From Defluviicoccus sp. bin129 (lineage in GTDB: Bacteria; Pseudomonadota; Alphaproteobacteria; MPNO01): a stretch of 64,000 nt of DNA. The first letter of the stretch is position 1. Each line of letters begins with the position of its first letter. Both the position numbers and the translations under genes were made by a program. The stretch is taken from NCBI GenBank assembly GCA_002239065.1, contig MPNO01000007.1, forward strand, positions 1 through 64,000, given 5' to 3'. This document shows positions 17,215 through 26,179 of the stretch, piece by piece. The notes beneath the pieces were generated by a model. The model made no database searches and was not told the origin of the DNA. It worked only from the letters and a program-made list of their open reading frames with translations.

Positions 17215-17808
17215 TCACCCCTCCGGACGGCGCAGCCCCAGCCCTTCCAGAAGCGTCGCCGTCTCGTACAAGGGTAGGCCGACGACATTGAAATAGGAAC
17301 CGTTGAGGGATCGCACGAAGGTGCCGGCCCGTCCCTGGATCGCGTAGCCGCCGGCCTTGTCCCGCCACTCCCCACCCGCCGCATAGGCCGCGATCTCGCC
17401 GGCCGCGAGCCGCTTGAAGACGACCGCCGTCACGACGCTCCGGGCTCGCTCGCGCCCCGCCGGGTCGATGACATGGACGCCGCCGAACACCCTGTGGCGG
17501 CGCCCCGACAACAGGGCGAGGCAGTCCCGCGCCTCGTCCGCGGTGGCCGGCTTGGGCAGGATGCGGCGGCCGCAGGCGACGACGGTGTCGGCCGCGAGGA
17601 CCCAGGCATCCGGGCAGTTCCGCGCCACCGCGCGCGCCTTTTCCGCCGCCAGCCGCGCCGCCAGCCCGCGCGGCAGCTCGCCCGGCCGCGCGGTCTCGTC
17701 GATCCCGGCCGCCAGCACCGAATCGGGCGCGTAGCCCGCCTGGCGCAGCAGCGCGAGGCGTCGCGGCGAGGCGGAGGCGAGGATCAGCTTCGGTCGGGTG
17801 CCGGGCAT
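17215..17808 (-). CDS. maf: Maf-family nucleoside triphosphate pyrophosphatase
   Basis: Hydrolyses noncanonical or modified nucleoside triphosphates to monophosphates. The 197-residue product starts with LILASASPRRLALL, the Maf substrate-binding signature. It also has VLAADTVVACGR and the late motif GGYAIQGRAG. The position between a low-molecular-weight phosphatase and RNase G is the conserved alphaproteobacterial order. The gene infA, commonly found directly upstream of maf in that order, is absent: only 56 bp separate maf from the phosphatase. Confidence 0.93.
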   Translation of the reverse strand: MPGTRPKLILASASPRRLALLRQAGYAPDSVLAAGIDETARPGELPRGLAARLAAEKARAVARNCPDAWVLAADTVVACGRRILPKPATADEARDCLALLSGRRHRVFGGVHVIDPAGRERARSVVTAVVFKRLAAGEIAAYAAGGEWRDKAGGYAIQGRAGTFVRSLNGSYFNVVGLPLYETATLLEGLGLRRPEG

Positions 17809-17864
17809 CGGCGACCGTCATGCGGGCTGGCCGTTCGGGGGTCAAGCAAAATGCCCGCGCGCGG

Positions 17865-18299
17865 TCAGGGGATCGGGTCGTCGCCCTGGGCGAGCCGCTC
17901 GTGGATCCGGGCCGTCAGCCAGTCGCGCAGCCCGCGATAGGCGTCGAGACGGGTCTCCCGGTTGCCCTCGACCAGCGAGGGGTCGACGGTGTTCCAGTAC
18001 TCGACCTCGGCGGCCGAGCTGCGGGTGAGCTCGACCGACCGGTGATGCGCCTCGGGCGACAGCGAGACGATCAGGTCGAAGGACGTGTCCAGCAGGTCGT
18101 CCATGCGCTTGGCGACGTGGCGCGAGGCGTCGATCCCGATCTCCGCCAGCACCTCGACCGCGAAGGGGTCGATCTCGCTTTCGCGCACGCCGACCGAATC
18201 GACATAGATCCGGGAGCCGAAATGGTGCTTCGCGATGGCCTCGGCCATGGGCGAGCGGAGCGCGTTCTCGCTGCACGCGAACAGCACGCTGCCGATCAT
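17865..18299 (-). CDS. Low-molecular-weight protein-tyrosine-phosphatase-like protein
   Basis: A 144-residue protein of the LMW-PTP/ArsC-phosphatase fold. The P-loop C-x5-R-S is visible as CSENALRS at residues 9-16, with an aspartate-containing VDPSLVEG segment near 106-112 that could supply the general acid. ATG 18299 is used because the longer frame to 18815 is the shadow of UPF0262. This gene usually accompanies UPF0262 and infA in alphaproteobacteria; its physiological substrate is unknown. Confidence 0.85.
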   Translation of the reverse strand: MIGSVLFACSENALRSPMAEAIAKHHFGSRIYVDSVGVRESEIDPFAVEVLAEIGIDASRHVAKRMDDLLDTSFDLIVSLSPEAHHRSVELTRSSAAEVEYWNTVDPSLVEGNRETRLDAYRGLRDWLTARIHERLAQGDDPIP

Positions 18300-18328
18300 G
18301 GTCCCGGGGCTGGTCTCGGGCGCATCTC

Positions 18329-18808
18329 TTAGCCCCTGACATGCAGGACGCAGACCAGGGTGAACAGCCGGCGCGCGGTGTCGGCGTCGATATCGATGGA
18401 CTCCGCGAGCCGTTCCCGGAGCAGCTCCGCGCCCTCGTCGTGCAGCCCCCGCCGTCCCATGTCGATGGCCTCGATACGCGCCAGGCTCGCCGTCTTGATC
18501 GCCTCGTAATAGGCCTCGCACAGGGTGAAGTAGTCGCGCACGACGCCCCGGAAGGGCGCGAGCGACAGCCGAACCCTGGCGAGCGGCGCCCTGGCCTCGT
18601 CGCGGATGTCGAAGACCAGGCGGTTCTCCTCGATCCCGATGGTCAGGGCGTAGGGGCCGGGCGGTCCGTCGACGAGGGCGAAGTCGTTGGCTTCCAGCAA
18701 GTCGAACACCGCGACCCGGCGCTCGTGCTCGACCTCGGCGCTGCGGCGAATCACCGGCCCGTCGTCGAGGACGATGTCGACCAGCCGGCGTGCCTGGGTG
18801 GAAGCCAT
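18329..18808 (-). CDS. UPF0262 family protein
   Basis: A 159-residue protein of unknown function found mainly in alphaproteobacteria. Recognisable stretches are RRLVDIVLDD near the start, a central FDIRDE and LSLAPFRGVVRDYFTLCEAY, and a conserved tail RRLFTLVCVLHVRG. There is no signal peptide or membrane segment. It begins three bases after the hisD stop codon, so it is probably translated from the hisD message. Confidence 0.9.
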   Translation of the reverse strand: MASTQARRLVDIVLDDGPVIRRSAEVEHERRVAVFDLLEANDFALVDGPPGPYALTIGIEENRLVFDIRDEARAPLARVRLSLAPFRGVVRDYFTLCEAYYEAIKTASLARIEAIDMGRRGLHDEGAELLRERLAESIDIDADTARRLFTLVCVLHVRG

Positions 18809-18811
18809 CGT

Positions 18812-20119
18812 TCAACGATCTGTCGGACGGTCGGTCCGGATGGTCAGCGACAGGGCATGGGCGTCGAGCCCCTCGGCGCGGGCGAGGCTGACCGCGGCCG
18901 GGGCGATCGCCGCGAAGGCGGCCTCGTCGCAGCCCACGATGGATGTCCGCTTCATGAAATCGGGCACGCCGAGCCCCGAGGCGAAGCGCGCGCTGCCGGA
19001 GGTCGGGAGCACGTGGTTGGGCCCGGCCACGTAATCGCCGATCGCCTCCGGGGTGTGGCGTCCGAGGAAGATCGCGCCCGCGTGGCGCACCCGCCCGGCG
19101 AGCCGGTCGGGATCGGCGACCGCGAGCTCGAGATGTTCGGGCGCGATGCGGTCGATCAGCGCCGGCGCCTCGTCGAGCGAGCCGACGACGATGACCGCGC
19201 CGCGATCCTCCCAGCTGGCGCGCGCGATTTCGGCGCGGGGCAGCGCCGCGAGCTGCGCCCCGGCCGCCTCGACCACCCGGTCCGCGAAATTGCCGTCATC
19301 GGCGATCAGCATGGGCTGCGCCACCGGGTCGTGCTCGGCCTGCGACAGCAAGTCGGCGGCGATCCAGGCCGGATCGTTGGCGGAGTCAGCGACCACCAGG
19401 ATTTCCGACGGACCCGCGATCAGGTCGATGCCTACCTTGCCGAACACCTGGCGCTTGGCCTCCGCCACCCAGGCGTTGCCGGGCCCGGTGATCTTGTCGA
19501 CCGGGCGGATGGTCGCGGTGCCCCAGGCGAGCGCGGCGACGGCCTGGGCGCCGCCCATCCGCCAGATTTCGCTCACCCCGGCGATCGCCGCGGCGGCCAG
19601 CACCGGCGCGGCAACCCGGCCACCCGGCGCCGGGACCGCCATCGCGATGCGCCCGACGCCGGCGATCCGCGCCGGGACCGCGTTCATCAGCACCGAGCTC
19701 GGATAGGACGCGGTGCCGCCCGGCACGTAGATCCCGACCGCATCGAGCGGCGTCCAGCGCTGCCCGAGGCGAACCCCGGCGGCGTCGACATAGGACAGGG
19801 GCTCCGGGATCTGGCGGGCGTGGAAGGCGGCGATGCGCGCCTCGGCCGCTTCCATGGCGCCGATCAGCTCCGCCCCGCAGGCGGTGCGCGCCGCCGCGAT
19901 TTCGTCCTCGGGGACCAGAAGCGACGCGACGCTGTGGGCCTGGAAACCGTCCAGCGCGGCGGTGTGGCGGAGCAGCGCCGCATCGCCTTCTTCGCGGATT
20001 TCGGCGACGATGCGCGCGGTGTCCCCCGCCACCTCCGCCCGGGTTTCCAGCGGGCGTGCGAGCAGCGCCTCGAAGGCGTCCCGGAAGCCGGGGCGCGCGC
20101 TGTCCAGCCTAGCCGGCAT
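18812..20119 (-). CDS. hisD: Histidinol dehydrogenase
   Basis: Catalyses the last two oxidations of histidine synthesis, L-histidinol to histidine, using NAD and Zn. The 435-residue length is standard. Family sequences include GIYVPGGTASYPSSVLMNAVPA, KITGPGN, DLIAGPSEILVVAD, LLSQAEHDP, PEHLEL and the late GPNHVLPTSGSARFASGL with the zinc-site residues. ATG 20119 gives the expected N-terminus and overlaps the hisG stop by 11 bp. Its frame is open much further upstream, but that part is hisG read in another frame. Confidence 0.95.
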   Translation of the reverse strand: MPARLDSARPGFRDAFEALLARPLETRAEVAGDTARIVAEIREEGDAALLRHTAALDGFQAHSVASLLVPEDEIAAARTACGAELIGAMEAAEARIAAFHARQIPEPLSYVDAAGVRLGQRWTPLDAVGIYVPGGTASYPSSVLMNAVPARIAGVGRIAMAVPAPGGRVAAPVLAAAAIAGVSEIWRMGGAQAVAALAWGTATIRPVDKITGPGNAWVAEAKRQVFGKVGIDLIAGPSEILVVADSANDPAWIAADLLSQAEHDPVAQPMLIADDGNFADRVVEAAGAQLAALPRAEIARASWEDRGAVIVVGSLDEAPALIDRIAPEHLELAVADPDRLAGRVRHAGAIFLGRHTPEAIGDYVAGPNHVLPTSGSARFASGLGVPDFMKRTSIVGCDEAAFAAIAPAAVSLARAEGLDAHALSLTIRTDRPTDR

Positions 20120-20771
20120 CGAGGGCGTCCCGGAAACGGTCGATCCAGCGGTTGATCTCTTCCGACCGGGTCTTGAGCGCGGCCCGATTGACCGCCAGCC
20201 GCGAGGTGATATGCGCGACCGTCTCGACCTCGACCAGCCCGTTGGCGCGCAGCGTCGCGCCGGTCGAGACCAGGTCGACCACCCGGCGGCACAGCCCGAG
20301 CCGGGGCGCGAGCTCGAGCGCCCCGTTGAGCTTGATGCACTCCGCTTGGACGTTGCGCGCGGCGAAATGCCGCTCGGTGATCGACGGGTACTTGGTGGCG
20401 ACCCGCACGTGGCTCCAGCGTTCGGGCTTCTCCGTCTCCAGCAGCTCCGGCGTCGCGGCGACCGCCATCCGGCATTTGCCGATCCTGAGATCGAGCGGCG
20501 CGTAGATCTCCGGGTAGTCGAACTCCATGAGCACGTCGTTGCCGGCAATGCCGAGATGCGCCGCGCCGAAGGCCACGAAGGTGGCGACGTCGAAGCTGCG
20601 CACCCGGATGATCGAGAAATTCTCGATATTGGTCGGGAACTGGAGGGCGCGCTCGTCCTTCTCGTCGAAACCGCCGTCGGGCACGATGCCGGCGCGCGAG
20701 AGCAGCGGCATCACCTCGGCGAGGATGCGCCCGCGCGGCAGCGCCAGCACCAGTGCCTTGTCAGACTCCAC
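20109..20771 (-). CDS. hisG: ATP phosphoribosyltransferase, short form
   Basis: First enzyme of histidine synthesis. At 220 residues it is the short form, lacking the C-terminal allosteric domain of long HisG. Family motifs are LALPRGRIL near the start, HLGIAGNDVLME, and the PRPP-binding VDLVSTGATLRANGL. Short HisG works as an octamer with the HisRS-like HisZ; no hisZ is present in this window, so it should lie elsewhere. GTG 20771 is the start, preceded by a GAGG-like site. It overlaps hisD by 11 bp. Confidence 0.93.
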   Translation of the reverse strand: MESDKALVLALPRGRILAEVMPLLSRAGIVPDGGFDEKDERALQFPTNIENFSIIRVRSFDVATFVAFGAAHLGIAGNDVLMEFDYPEIYAPLDLRIGKCRMAVAATPELLETEKPERWSHVRVATKYPSITERHFAARNVQAECIKLNGALELAPRLGLCRRVVDLVSTGATLRANGLVEVETVAHITSRLAVNRAALKTRSEEINRWIDRFRDALDAG

Positions 20772-20783
20772 CTCGACCCCGCC

Positions 20784-21218
20784 TCAGCTTTCGGGGTGAT
20801 CCGGCTTCAACCGCGTCGGCCACCCCAAGTCCAAATCGTCGATCCGGCAGGCGATCTCGTCGGCAACCAGCCGGATCGCGTGGTCGCCGGAAAAGATCAG
20901 GTCGATATACTCTCCCTCGCACCGGATGGCGAGCAGGGACAGCACGCGGGACAACCGGGCGGGGTCCAGGTTGCGGCGTTTCACCGCGCTCACCCGGTCG
21001 AAGCGGAGCGCGCAGTTCACCCTTTCGAAAACATCCGGCGGAGATCCGGCGTCGCCGGCTTCCCGGTCGCGGCGGAAGCGGCTCGCGATCAGGACGAACC
21101 GCTTTTCGTCCCGGATATAGGTCATTTCGCCCACCTGCACGATCGCGTCCTGGAGCAGCGAGGAAACCACCTCCAGGTCTTCCGGGTCGCGCGCGACGAG
21201 AGCCAGCCTGCGTGTCAT
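20784..21218 (-). CDS. DUF2948 family protein
   Basis: A 144-residue protein of unknown function that commonly sits between murA and hisG/hisD in alphaproteobacteria. Recognisable parts are [20 protein letters not shown] at the start, a central [12 protein letters not shown], the [18 protein letters not shown] segment, and a tryptophan-containing tail LDLGWPTRL. No signal or membrane segment. Its ATG overlaps the murA stop as ATGA. Confidence 0.88.
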   Translation of the reverse strand: MTRRLALVARDPEDLEVVSSLLQDAIVQVGEMTYIRDEKRFVLIASRFRRDREAGDAGSPPDVFERVNCALRFDRVSAVKRRNLDPARLSRVLSLLAIRCEGEYIDLIFSGDHAIRLVADEIACRIDDLDLGWPTRLKPDHPES

Positions 21219-22486
21219 GAGGGGGCGGGGGTCCGTTCGATGTCCGCGCCGCAGGCGGCGAGCTTGGCCTCTATGCGCTCATAGCCGCGGTCGAGGTGGT
21301 AGACGCGGTTGACCACGGTCTCGCCCTCGGCGACCAGCGCGGCGAGGATCAGCGACACCGAGGCGCGCAAATCGGTCGCCATGACCTCCGCGCCCTTCAG
21401 CCGGGCGACGCCGCGGATCAGCGCCGTGGCCCCGGCCACCCTTATGTCCGCGCCCATCCTGAGCAGCTCCGGGACGTGCATGAACCGGTTCTCGAAGATG
21501 GTTTCGGTGATCCTCGACGTCCCCGCGGCGATCGCGGTCAGCGACATCATCTGGGCCTGCAAGTCGGTCGGAAACCCGGGATAGGGCCGGGTGACCAGCT
21601 CCATCCCGCCGGTCTTGCCGCCCGGCGCCCGGACGCGGAGACCGGTCGCCGATACCTCGATCGCCACCCCCGAGCGCCTCAGGGCGTCGATGAGCGCTTC
21701 CAGCGCGACCGGATCGGCGCCCTCCAGCGTCACGTCGCCGCCGGTCATCGCCGCCGCGATCGCGTAGCTGCCCGCCTCGATCCGGTCCGGGATCACGCTG
21801 TGCCGCGCGCCGTGGAGCCGGTCCACCCCCTGGATTTGCAGGGTGCCGCCTCCGAGCCCCTCGATCTTCGCGCCCATGGCGATCAGGCAGCGCCCGAGAT
21901 CGACGACCTCCGGTTCGCGCGCGGCGTTCCTGAGGACCGTCTCGCCGCGGGCGAGGCTCGCGCCCATCATCGCGTTTTCCGTCGCGCCGACCGACACGGC
22001 CGGGAATTCGAAATCCGCGCCGGTCAGACCGCCGGGTGCCCGCGCCTCGACATAGCCGTCGGCGAGGTCGATATCGGCGCCGAGGCGGCTGAGCGCCGCC
22101 AGGTGAAGGTCGATCGGCCGCGTCCCGATGGCGCAGCCGCCGGGAAGCGACACCCGGGCGCGGCCGAACCGGGCGAGCAGCGGCGCGAGCACCAGGACCG
22201 AAGCCCGCATCCGGCGCACCAGGTCGTAGGGCGCCGTGGTGTCCGCGACCGCGGCGGCGTTGAACGAAACCTCTCCCGAAGCGTCGCCGTTCTCGATCGC
22301 CACGCCGTGGGTGGACAAGAGCTTCCGCATCGAGCCGATATCGGCGAGACGGGGAAGGTTGACCAGATGGAGCGCTTGGTCCGTCAGCAGGCTGGCCGCC
22401 ATCAGGGGCAGGGCGGCGTTCTTGGCGCCGGCGATCGGAATGGCGCCCGAGAGCGTCCTGCCGCCGTGGATTCGGATGGTGTCCAT
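21215..22486 (-). CDS. murA: UDP-N-acetylglucosamine 1-carboxyvinyltransferase
   Basis: Transfers enolpyruvate from PEP to UDP-GlcNAc, the first committed step of peptidoglycan synthesis, in the cytosol. The 423-residue product has the UDP-GlcNAc-contacting [17 protein letters not shown] (Lys22, Asn23), the catalytic Cys118 in [16 protein letters not shown] (the residue blocked by fosfomycin; some bacteria have Asp), and [16 protein letters not shown]-like sequence near 300. It heads the minus-strand run murA-DUF2948-hisG-hisD-UPF0262-phosphatase-maf-rng-yacG. Confidence 0.96.
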   Translation of the reverse strand: MDTIRIHGGRTLSGAIPIAGAKNAALPLMAASLLTDQALHLVNLPRLADIGSMRKLLSTHGVAIENGDASGEVSFNAAAVADTTAPYDLVRRMRASVLVLAPLLARFGRARVSLPGGCAIGTRPIDLHLAALSRLGADIDLADGYVEARAPGGLTGADFEFPAVSVGATENAMMGASLARGETVLRNAAREPEVVDLGRCLIAMGAKIEGLGGGTLQIQGVDRLHGARHSVIPDRIEAGSYAIAAAMTGGDVTLEGADPVALEALIDALRRSGVAIEVSATGLRVRAPGGKTGGMELVTRPYPGFPTDLQAQMMSLTAIAAGTSRITETIFENRFMHVPELLRMGADIRVAGATALIRGVARLKGAEVMATDLRASVSLILAALVAEGETVVNRVYHLDRGYERIEAKLAACGADIERTPAPS

Positions 22487-22571
22487 CGACTAACCGCCGG
22501 GAACGGGTAAGGGTCCGGGCATGGGCAGCGGATGTATAGCCGTCCGCGATGCAGAATTCCACAACCGGCGG

Positions 22572-23912
22572 CTACACCGTTTCGGGAGCGACGGGCCCGG
22601 CTTCGTCCACCGCGTCGGCGCCGTCGCGCGCCCGGCCCTGCGCCTTGCGCCGCCTGAGGTTCTGGCGCAAGGCCGCGGCTTCCCGCGCCTGGCGCCGCGT
22701 GGTCTTGCCGCCATCCGCGGCTTCCGCCCGGGCATAGCCGTCCCGGGTCTGCGGCAGTCTCCGTTCGAGCAGCCTGCCGGCAACCAGGGTTCGCAGGATC
22801 TGCGCGGTGCCGCCGCCGATCGCGAACATCCGCGCATCGCGCACCATGCGCTCCAGCGGGCGGGACTGGGAGTAGCCGGCGGCGCCGAAGATCTGCAGCG
22901 CGTCGTTGGTCACCCGGATCGCCATCTCGCTCGCCAGCACCTTGGCCTGGGCGGCCATCAGCATGTCGGGAAAACCGTCCCCCGCCGACAGCGCCGCGCG
23001 GCGGATCATCGCCCGCGCCGCCTCGATCTCGATCGACATGTCGGCCAGCATCCATTGCAGGCCCTGGAACTCGCAGATCGGCCGGCCGAACTGTTCGCGC
23101 GTCCTGGCGTAGTCCAGCGCGTGGTCGAACGCCCCGGCGGCGACGCCCAGCGCCACCGTCGCGGCGCCGACGCGCTGGCTGTTATAGGCGTTCATCAGAT
23201 CGGCGAATCCCTTGCGCAGCCCGCGCGGCGGGACCACCATGGCCGATTGCGGCACCACCATGTCCTCGAACAGGATTTCGGTCTCGGGGATCCCGCGCAG
23301 GCCCATCGTGCGTTCGCGCGCGCCGACGACCAGGCCGGGCGTCTCGTCGCGGGTCGCGATGAACCCCGCGATTCCCTCTTCCTCGCCGCGCTCGTCGAAC
23401 ACCCGGGCGAAGACGAGGTGGAGGCGCGAGACCCCGCCGCCGGTGATCCAGTGCTTGCGCCCGTTGACGACGAACTCGCCGCCCCGCCGGTCCGCGCGCG
23501 TGGTCAGCTCGGACGCGGCACTGCCCGCCTCGGGCTCGGTGATGCAGATCGCCGGCTTGTCGCCCCCCAGCACGCCGTCCGCCCAAAGGCGCTTTTGCGC
23601 CTCGGTCCCGTAAGCCATGACGGCGGAGACCGCGCCCATGTTGGACTCGACGACGATGCGCCCGGTCACCGCGCACACCCTGGCGAACTCCTCGATGACC
23701 AGCGAGGCCTCCAGGAAGCCGAGACCCCGGCCGCCGAGCTCCTCCGGCACTGTCATCCCCATGAAGCGGGCGTCGCGGAGCCGCTCCACCGTGTCCCAGG
23801 GGTAGTCGCGTGTCTCGTCGATCTCGGCTGCGCGCCCGGCGACGTGCTCTCCCGCGAGCGCCCGCGCGCGGGCCTGCAAGTCGACCTGTTCCGGGCTCAA
23901 CGCGCCGTCCAT
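22572..23912 (-). CDS. Acyl-CoA dehydrogenase with a basic C-terminal extension
   Basis: An FAD enzyme that introduces a double bond into acyl-CoA. It has 446 residues. The core to about residue 385 is typical: VPEELGGRGLG, ICITEPEAGSAAS, HWITGG, MGLRGIPETEI, and YARTREQFGRPICEFQGLQ. The usual late motif IYEGT is IGGGT here, a known variant in which the base may sit elsewhere. The last ~60 residues (from about RRLPQTRDG) are unusually Arg-, Lys- and Ala-rich and outside the family core. ATG 23912 follows AAAGGA. It is divergent from the TPR gene across 112 bp. Confidence 0.88.
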   Translation of the reverse strand: MDGALSPEQVDLQARARALAGEHVAGRAAEIDETRDYPWDTVERLRDARFMGMTVPEELGGRGLGFLEASLVIEEFARVCAVTGRIVVESNMGAVSAVMAYGTEAQKRLWADGVLGGDKPAICITEPEAGSAASELTTRADRRGGEFVVNGRKHWITGGGVSRLHLVFARVFDERGEEEGIAGFIATRDETPGLVVGARERTMGLRGIPETEILFEDMVVPQSAMVVPPRGLRKGFADLMNAYNSQRVGAATVALGVAAGAFDHALDYARTREQFGRPICEFQGLQWMLADMSIEIEAARAMIRRAALSAGDGFPDMLMAAQAKVLASEMAIRVTNDALQIFGAAGYSQSRPLERMVRDARMFAIGGGTAQILRTLVAGRLLERRLPQTRDGYARAEAADGGKTTRRQAREAAALRQNLRRRKAQGRARDGADAVDEAGPVAPETV

Positions 23913-24024
23913 GGCTCGATCCTTTCGCTGGCTCCCGCCAGCATAGTGAATGCACACGCTCTTCGCCGCATTTCTGTCCATTCCGCGCCGTGCTAGCCTG
24001 CGCCCGGACACGGGGAGGGAACAG

Positions 24025-25413
24025 GTGAGCAGGACGGATTGCAGGGGTCTCGACATCACGGCCGCGAACGCGGCGGCCGTGGCGGGATTCGACCGCACGA
24101 TCGGCGCCTATCTCGGACTCAGGGCGGATACCGGCGACCATCTGAAGGTCACGCTGGAAGCCGATCCGGGCTTCGTCATGGCGCATGTGCTGCGCGGCTA
24201 TTTCATGCTCCTGTTCGCCAGCCGGAGGCTGCTCGGGCGCGCCCTCGCCTCGCTCGACGCGGCGCGCAAGGCGGCGGGCGAGGGCGGCTGCAACCGGCGC
24301 GAGGAGATGCACATCGCCGCCCTCGAGTCCTGGTCGTCGGGCGACCAGAATCGCGCGCTCGCGCTGTGGGACCGGATCCTGACCGAGTGGCCGCGCGACG
24401 TGCTCGCGCTCAAGCTCTCCGAATACTGGAACTTCTATCTCGGCGACTGCCGGGGCATGCGCGAAGTGCAGGCCCGCGTCGCGCCCTGCTGGGACGAATC
24501 GGTGCCGGATTACGGCAAGGTGCTCGGCATGTCGGCCTTCGCGCTGGAGGAATGCGGCGCTTACGAGGAGGCGGAACGCCGCGGCCGCCGCGCGGTCGAG
24601 ATCGACGGCGCCGATCTCTGGGGGACCCATGCGGTGGCGCATGTCATGGAGATGACCGGCCGCCCGGAAGAGGGGATCGGCTGGATCGACGAACGCGGGG
24701 AGGATTTCGCGGGCTGCAATGCCGTCGTCAACCATCTCTGGTGGCACCGCGCGCTGTTCCACTTCGAGCTCGGCCGGTTCGACGCGGTGCTCGACCTCTA
24801 CGACCGCGAGGTGCTGCCCGCGGACGTCTTCGAATACCTCGATATCTGCAACACCGTGTCGATCCTGTGGCGCCTCGAGGAGGAGGGGGTGGATGTCGGC
24901 GACCGCTGGGAGCGGGTGGCCGATGCCGCGGCCGAGCGCGCGGAGGACTTGCAGCTCGTCTTCGCCGATGCGCATTACGCCATGGCCTTCGCGGCGGCCG
25001 GGCGCGGCGGCGCGCTCGATGCGCTGATCGCGGCTGCCGAGGCGTTCGCGGAGGACGCCGAACAGACCCAGTCAGGGGTGATGGCCGCGCAGGGTCTCGC
25101 GCTCTGCCGCGCCGCGGCGGCGGCGAAGGCGGAGGACTGGCAGGGCGCGGTCGACCTGCTCTATCCCCGTCGCCGCGGCATCCGCGCAGTGGGCGGCAGC
25201 CACGCCCAGCGCGACCTGTTCCAGCGCAGCCTGATCCACGCCGCCGAACGGGCGGGCCGCGAACGGCTGGCCTGCTCGCTGCTCGCCGAGCGATGCGAGG
25301 AAAAACCGAACAGCCCGATCGCGTTGCGCCGCTACGCCCGCGTCCTCGCCGCCCTCGGGGACGGCGCGGCGGCGACGGCGGCCGAGCGCGCGGCCGCATC
25401 CCTTGTCCAATAA
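24025..25413 (+). CDS. TTC38-like tetratricopeptide repeat protein
   Basis: A 462-residue all-helical protein resembling the tetratricopeptide repeat 38 family. Recognisable parts are RTIGAYLGLRADTGDHLKVT, HVLRGYFMLLFAS, GMSAFALEECGAYEEAERRG, THAVAHVMEMTGRPEEGIGW and NHLWWHRALFHFELGRFDAV. The function of the family is not established. GTG 24025 is preferred over the upstream ATG 23950 because GGGGAGGGA lies five bases before it. An SDR gene follows after 15 bp and is probably cotranscribed. Confidence 0.82.
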   Translation: MSRTDCRGLDITAANAAAVAGFDRTIGAYLGLRADTGDHLKVTLEADPGFVMAHVLRGYFMLLFASRRLLGRALASLDAARKAAGEGGCNRREEMHIAALESWSSGDQNRALALWDRILTEWPRDVLALKLSEYWNFYLGDCRGMREVQARVAPCWDESVPDYGKVLGMSAFALEECGAYEEAERRGRRAVEIDGADLWGTHAVAHVMEMTGRPEEGIGWIDERGEDFAGCNAVVNHLWWHRALFHFELGRFDAVLDLYDREVLPADVFEYLDICNTVSILWRLEEEGVDVGDRWERVADAAAERAEDLQLVFADAHYAMAFAAAGRGGALDALIAAAEAFAEDAEQTQSGVMAAQGLALCRAAAAAKAEDWQGAVDLLYPRRRGIRAVGGSHAQRDLFQRSLIHAAERAGRERLACSLLAERCEEKPNSPIALRRYARVLAALGDGAAATAAERAAASLVQ

Positions 25414-25428
25414 CGCCGGGAGGTCCCG

Positions 25429-26175
25429 ATGAGCGAAGCGAAGAACGTAATCGTCACCGGCGCCGCGAGCGGAATCGGCCAGGCCTGCGCGCGCGACCTC
25501 GCGGACGAGGGGCATCTCGTGCTGGCGCTCGACCTCAGCGCCGAGGCGCTGGACGCGGCGCATCCCGGCGCGGGAAATTCGCTCGTCCCCTTCGCCGGCG
25601 ATGTCTCGAACCCGGCGGATTGCGAGAATGCGGTCGCCGCCGCGGTCGACAGGTTCGGCGGGCTCGACGCGATGATCCACTTCGCGGCGATCCATTCCTC
25701 GGTGCCCTGGTCCGAGCTCGGTGCCGACGAGTTCAACCGCGTGCTCGCGGTCAACGTCACCGGCTCGTTCCTGATGTCGCAGGCCGCCGCCAGGCCGATG
25801 ATCGCCCAAGGCGGCGGGTCGATCGTGCTCACCGCGTCGGGGATCGTGCATATCGGCGGGGTGGGCGGCGCCGGACGGGGCGGGCCCGCCTATGCGAGCT
25901 CCAAGGCGGCGATCATCGCGCTCACCCGGTCGCTTGCCCGTTCGCTCGGCGGCGACGGGATCCGGGTCAACGCCATCGCCCCCGGCGCGACCGAGACCGC
26001 GATGACGGCCGGCTACACCGAGGAGGCTCGCGCCAATGTCCGCAACGTCGCCGCGCTGGGCCGGATGGGCCGGGCCGAGGAGATCGCCGACGCCGCCCGC
26101 TTCCTGATCTCCGACCCGGCGAGCTACATCAGCGGCGAAATCATGAACGTCAACGGCGCCGCCAGCTTCGCGTGA
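25429..26175 (+). CDS. Short-chain dehydrogenase/reductase
   Basis: A 248-residue NAD(P)-dependent oxidoreductase. The nucleotide motif TGAASGIG lies at 10-17, FAGDVSNPAD supplies the adenine-binding aspartate, and catalytic residues appear in VLTASG and YASSK. The conserved NNAG is replaced by HFAA, a mild deviation. GGGAGG precedes ATG 25429. It converges with the D-amino-acid-dehydrogenase-like gene, leaving four bases between the stops. Confidence 0.88.
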   Translation: MSEAKNVIVTGAASGIGQACARDLADEGHLVLALDLSAEALDAAHPGAGNSLVPFAGDVSNPADCENAVAAAVDRFGGLDAMIHFAAIHSSVPWSELGADEFNRVLAVNVTGSFLMSQAAARPMIAQGGGSIVLTASGIVHIGGVGGAGRGGPAYASSKAAIIALTRSLARSLGGDGIRVNAIAPGATETAMTAGYTEEARANVRNVAALGRMGRAEEIADAARFLISDPASYISGEIMNVNGAASFA

Positions 26176-26179
26176 GCCG

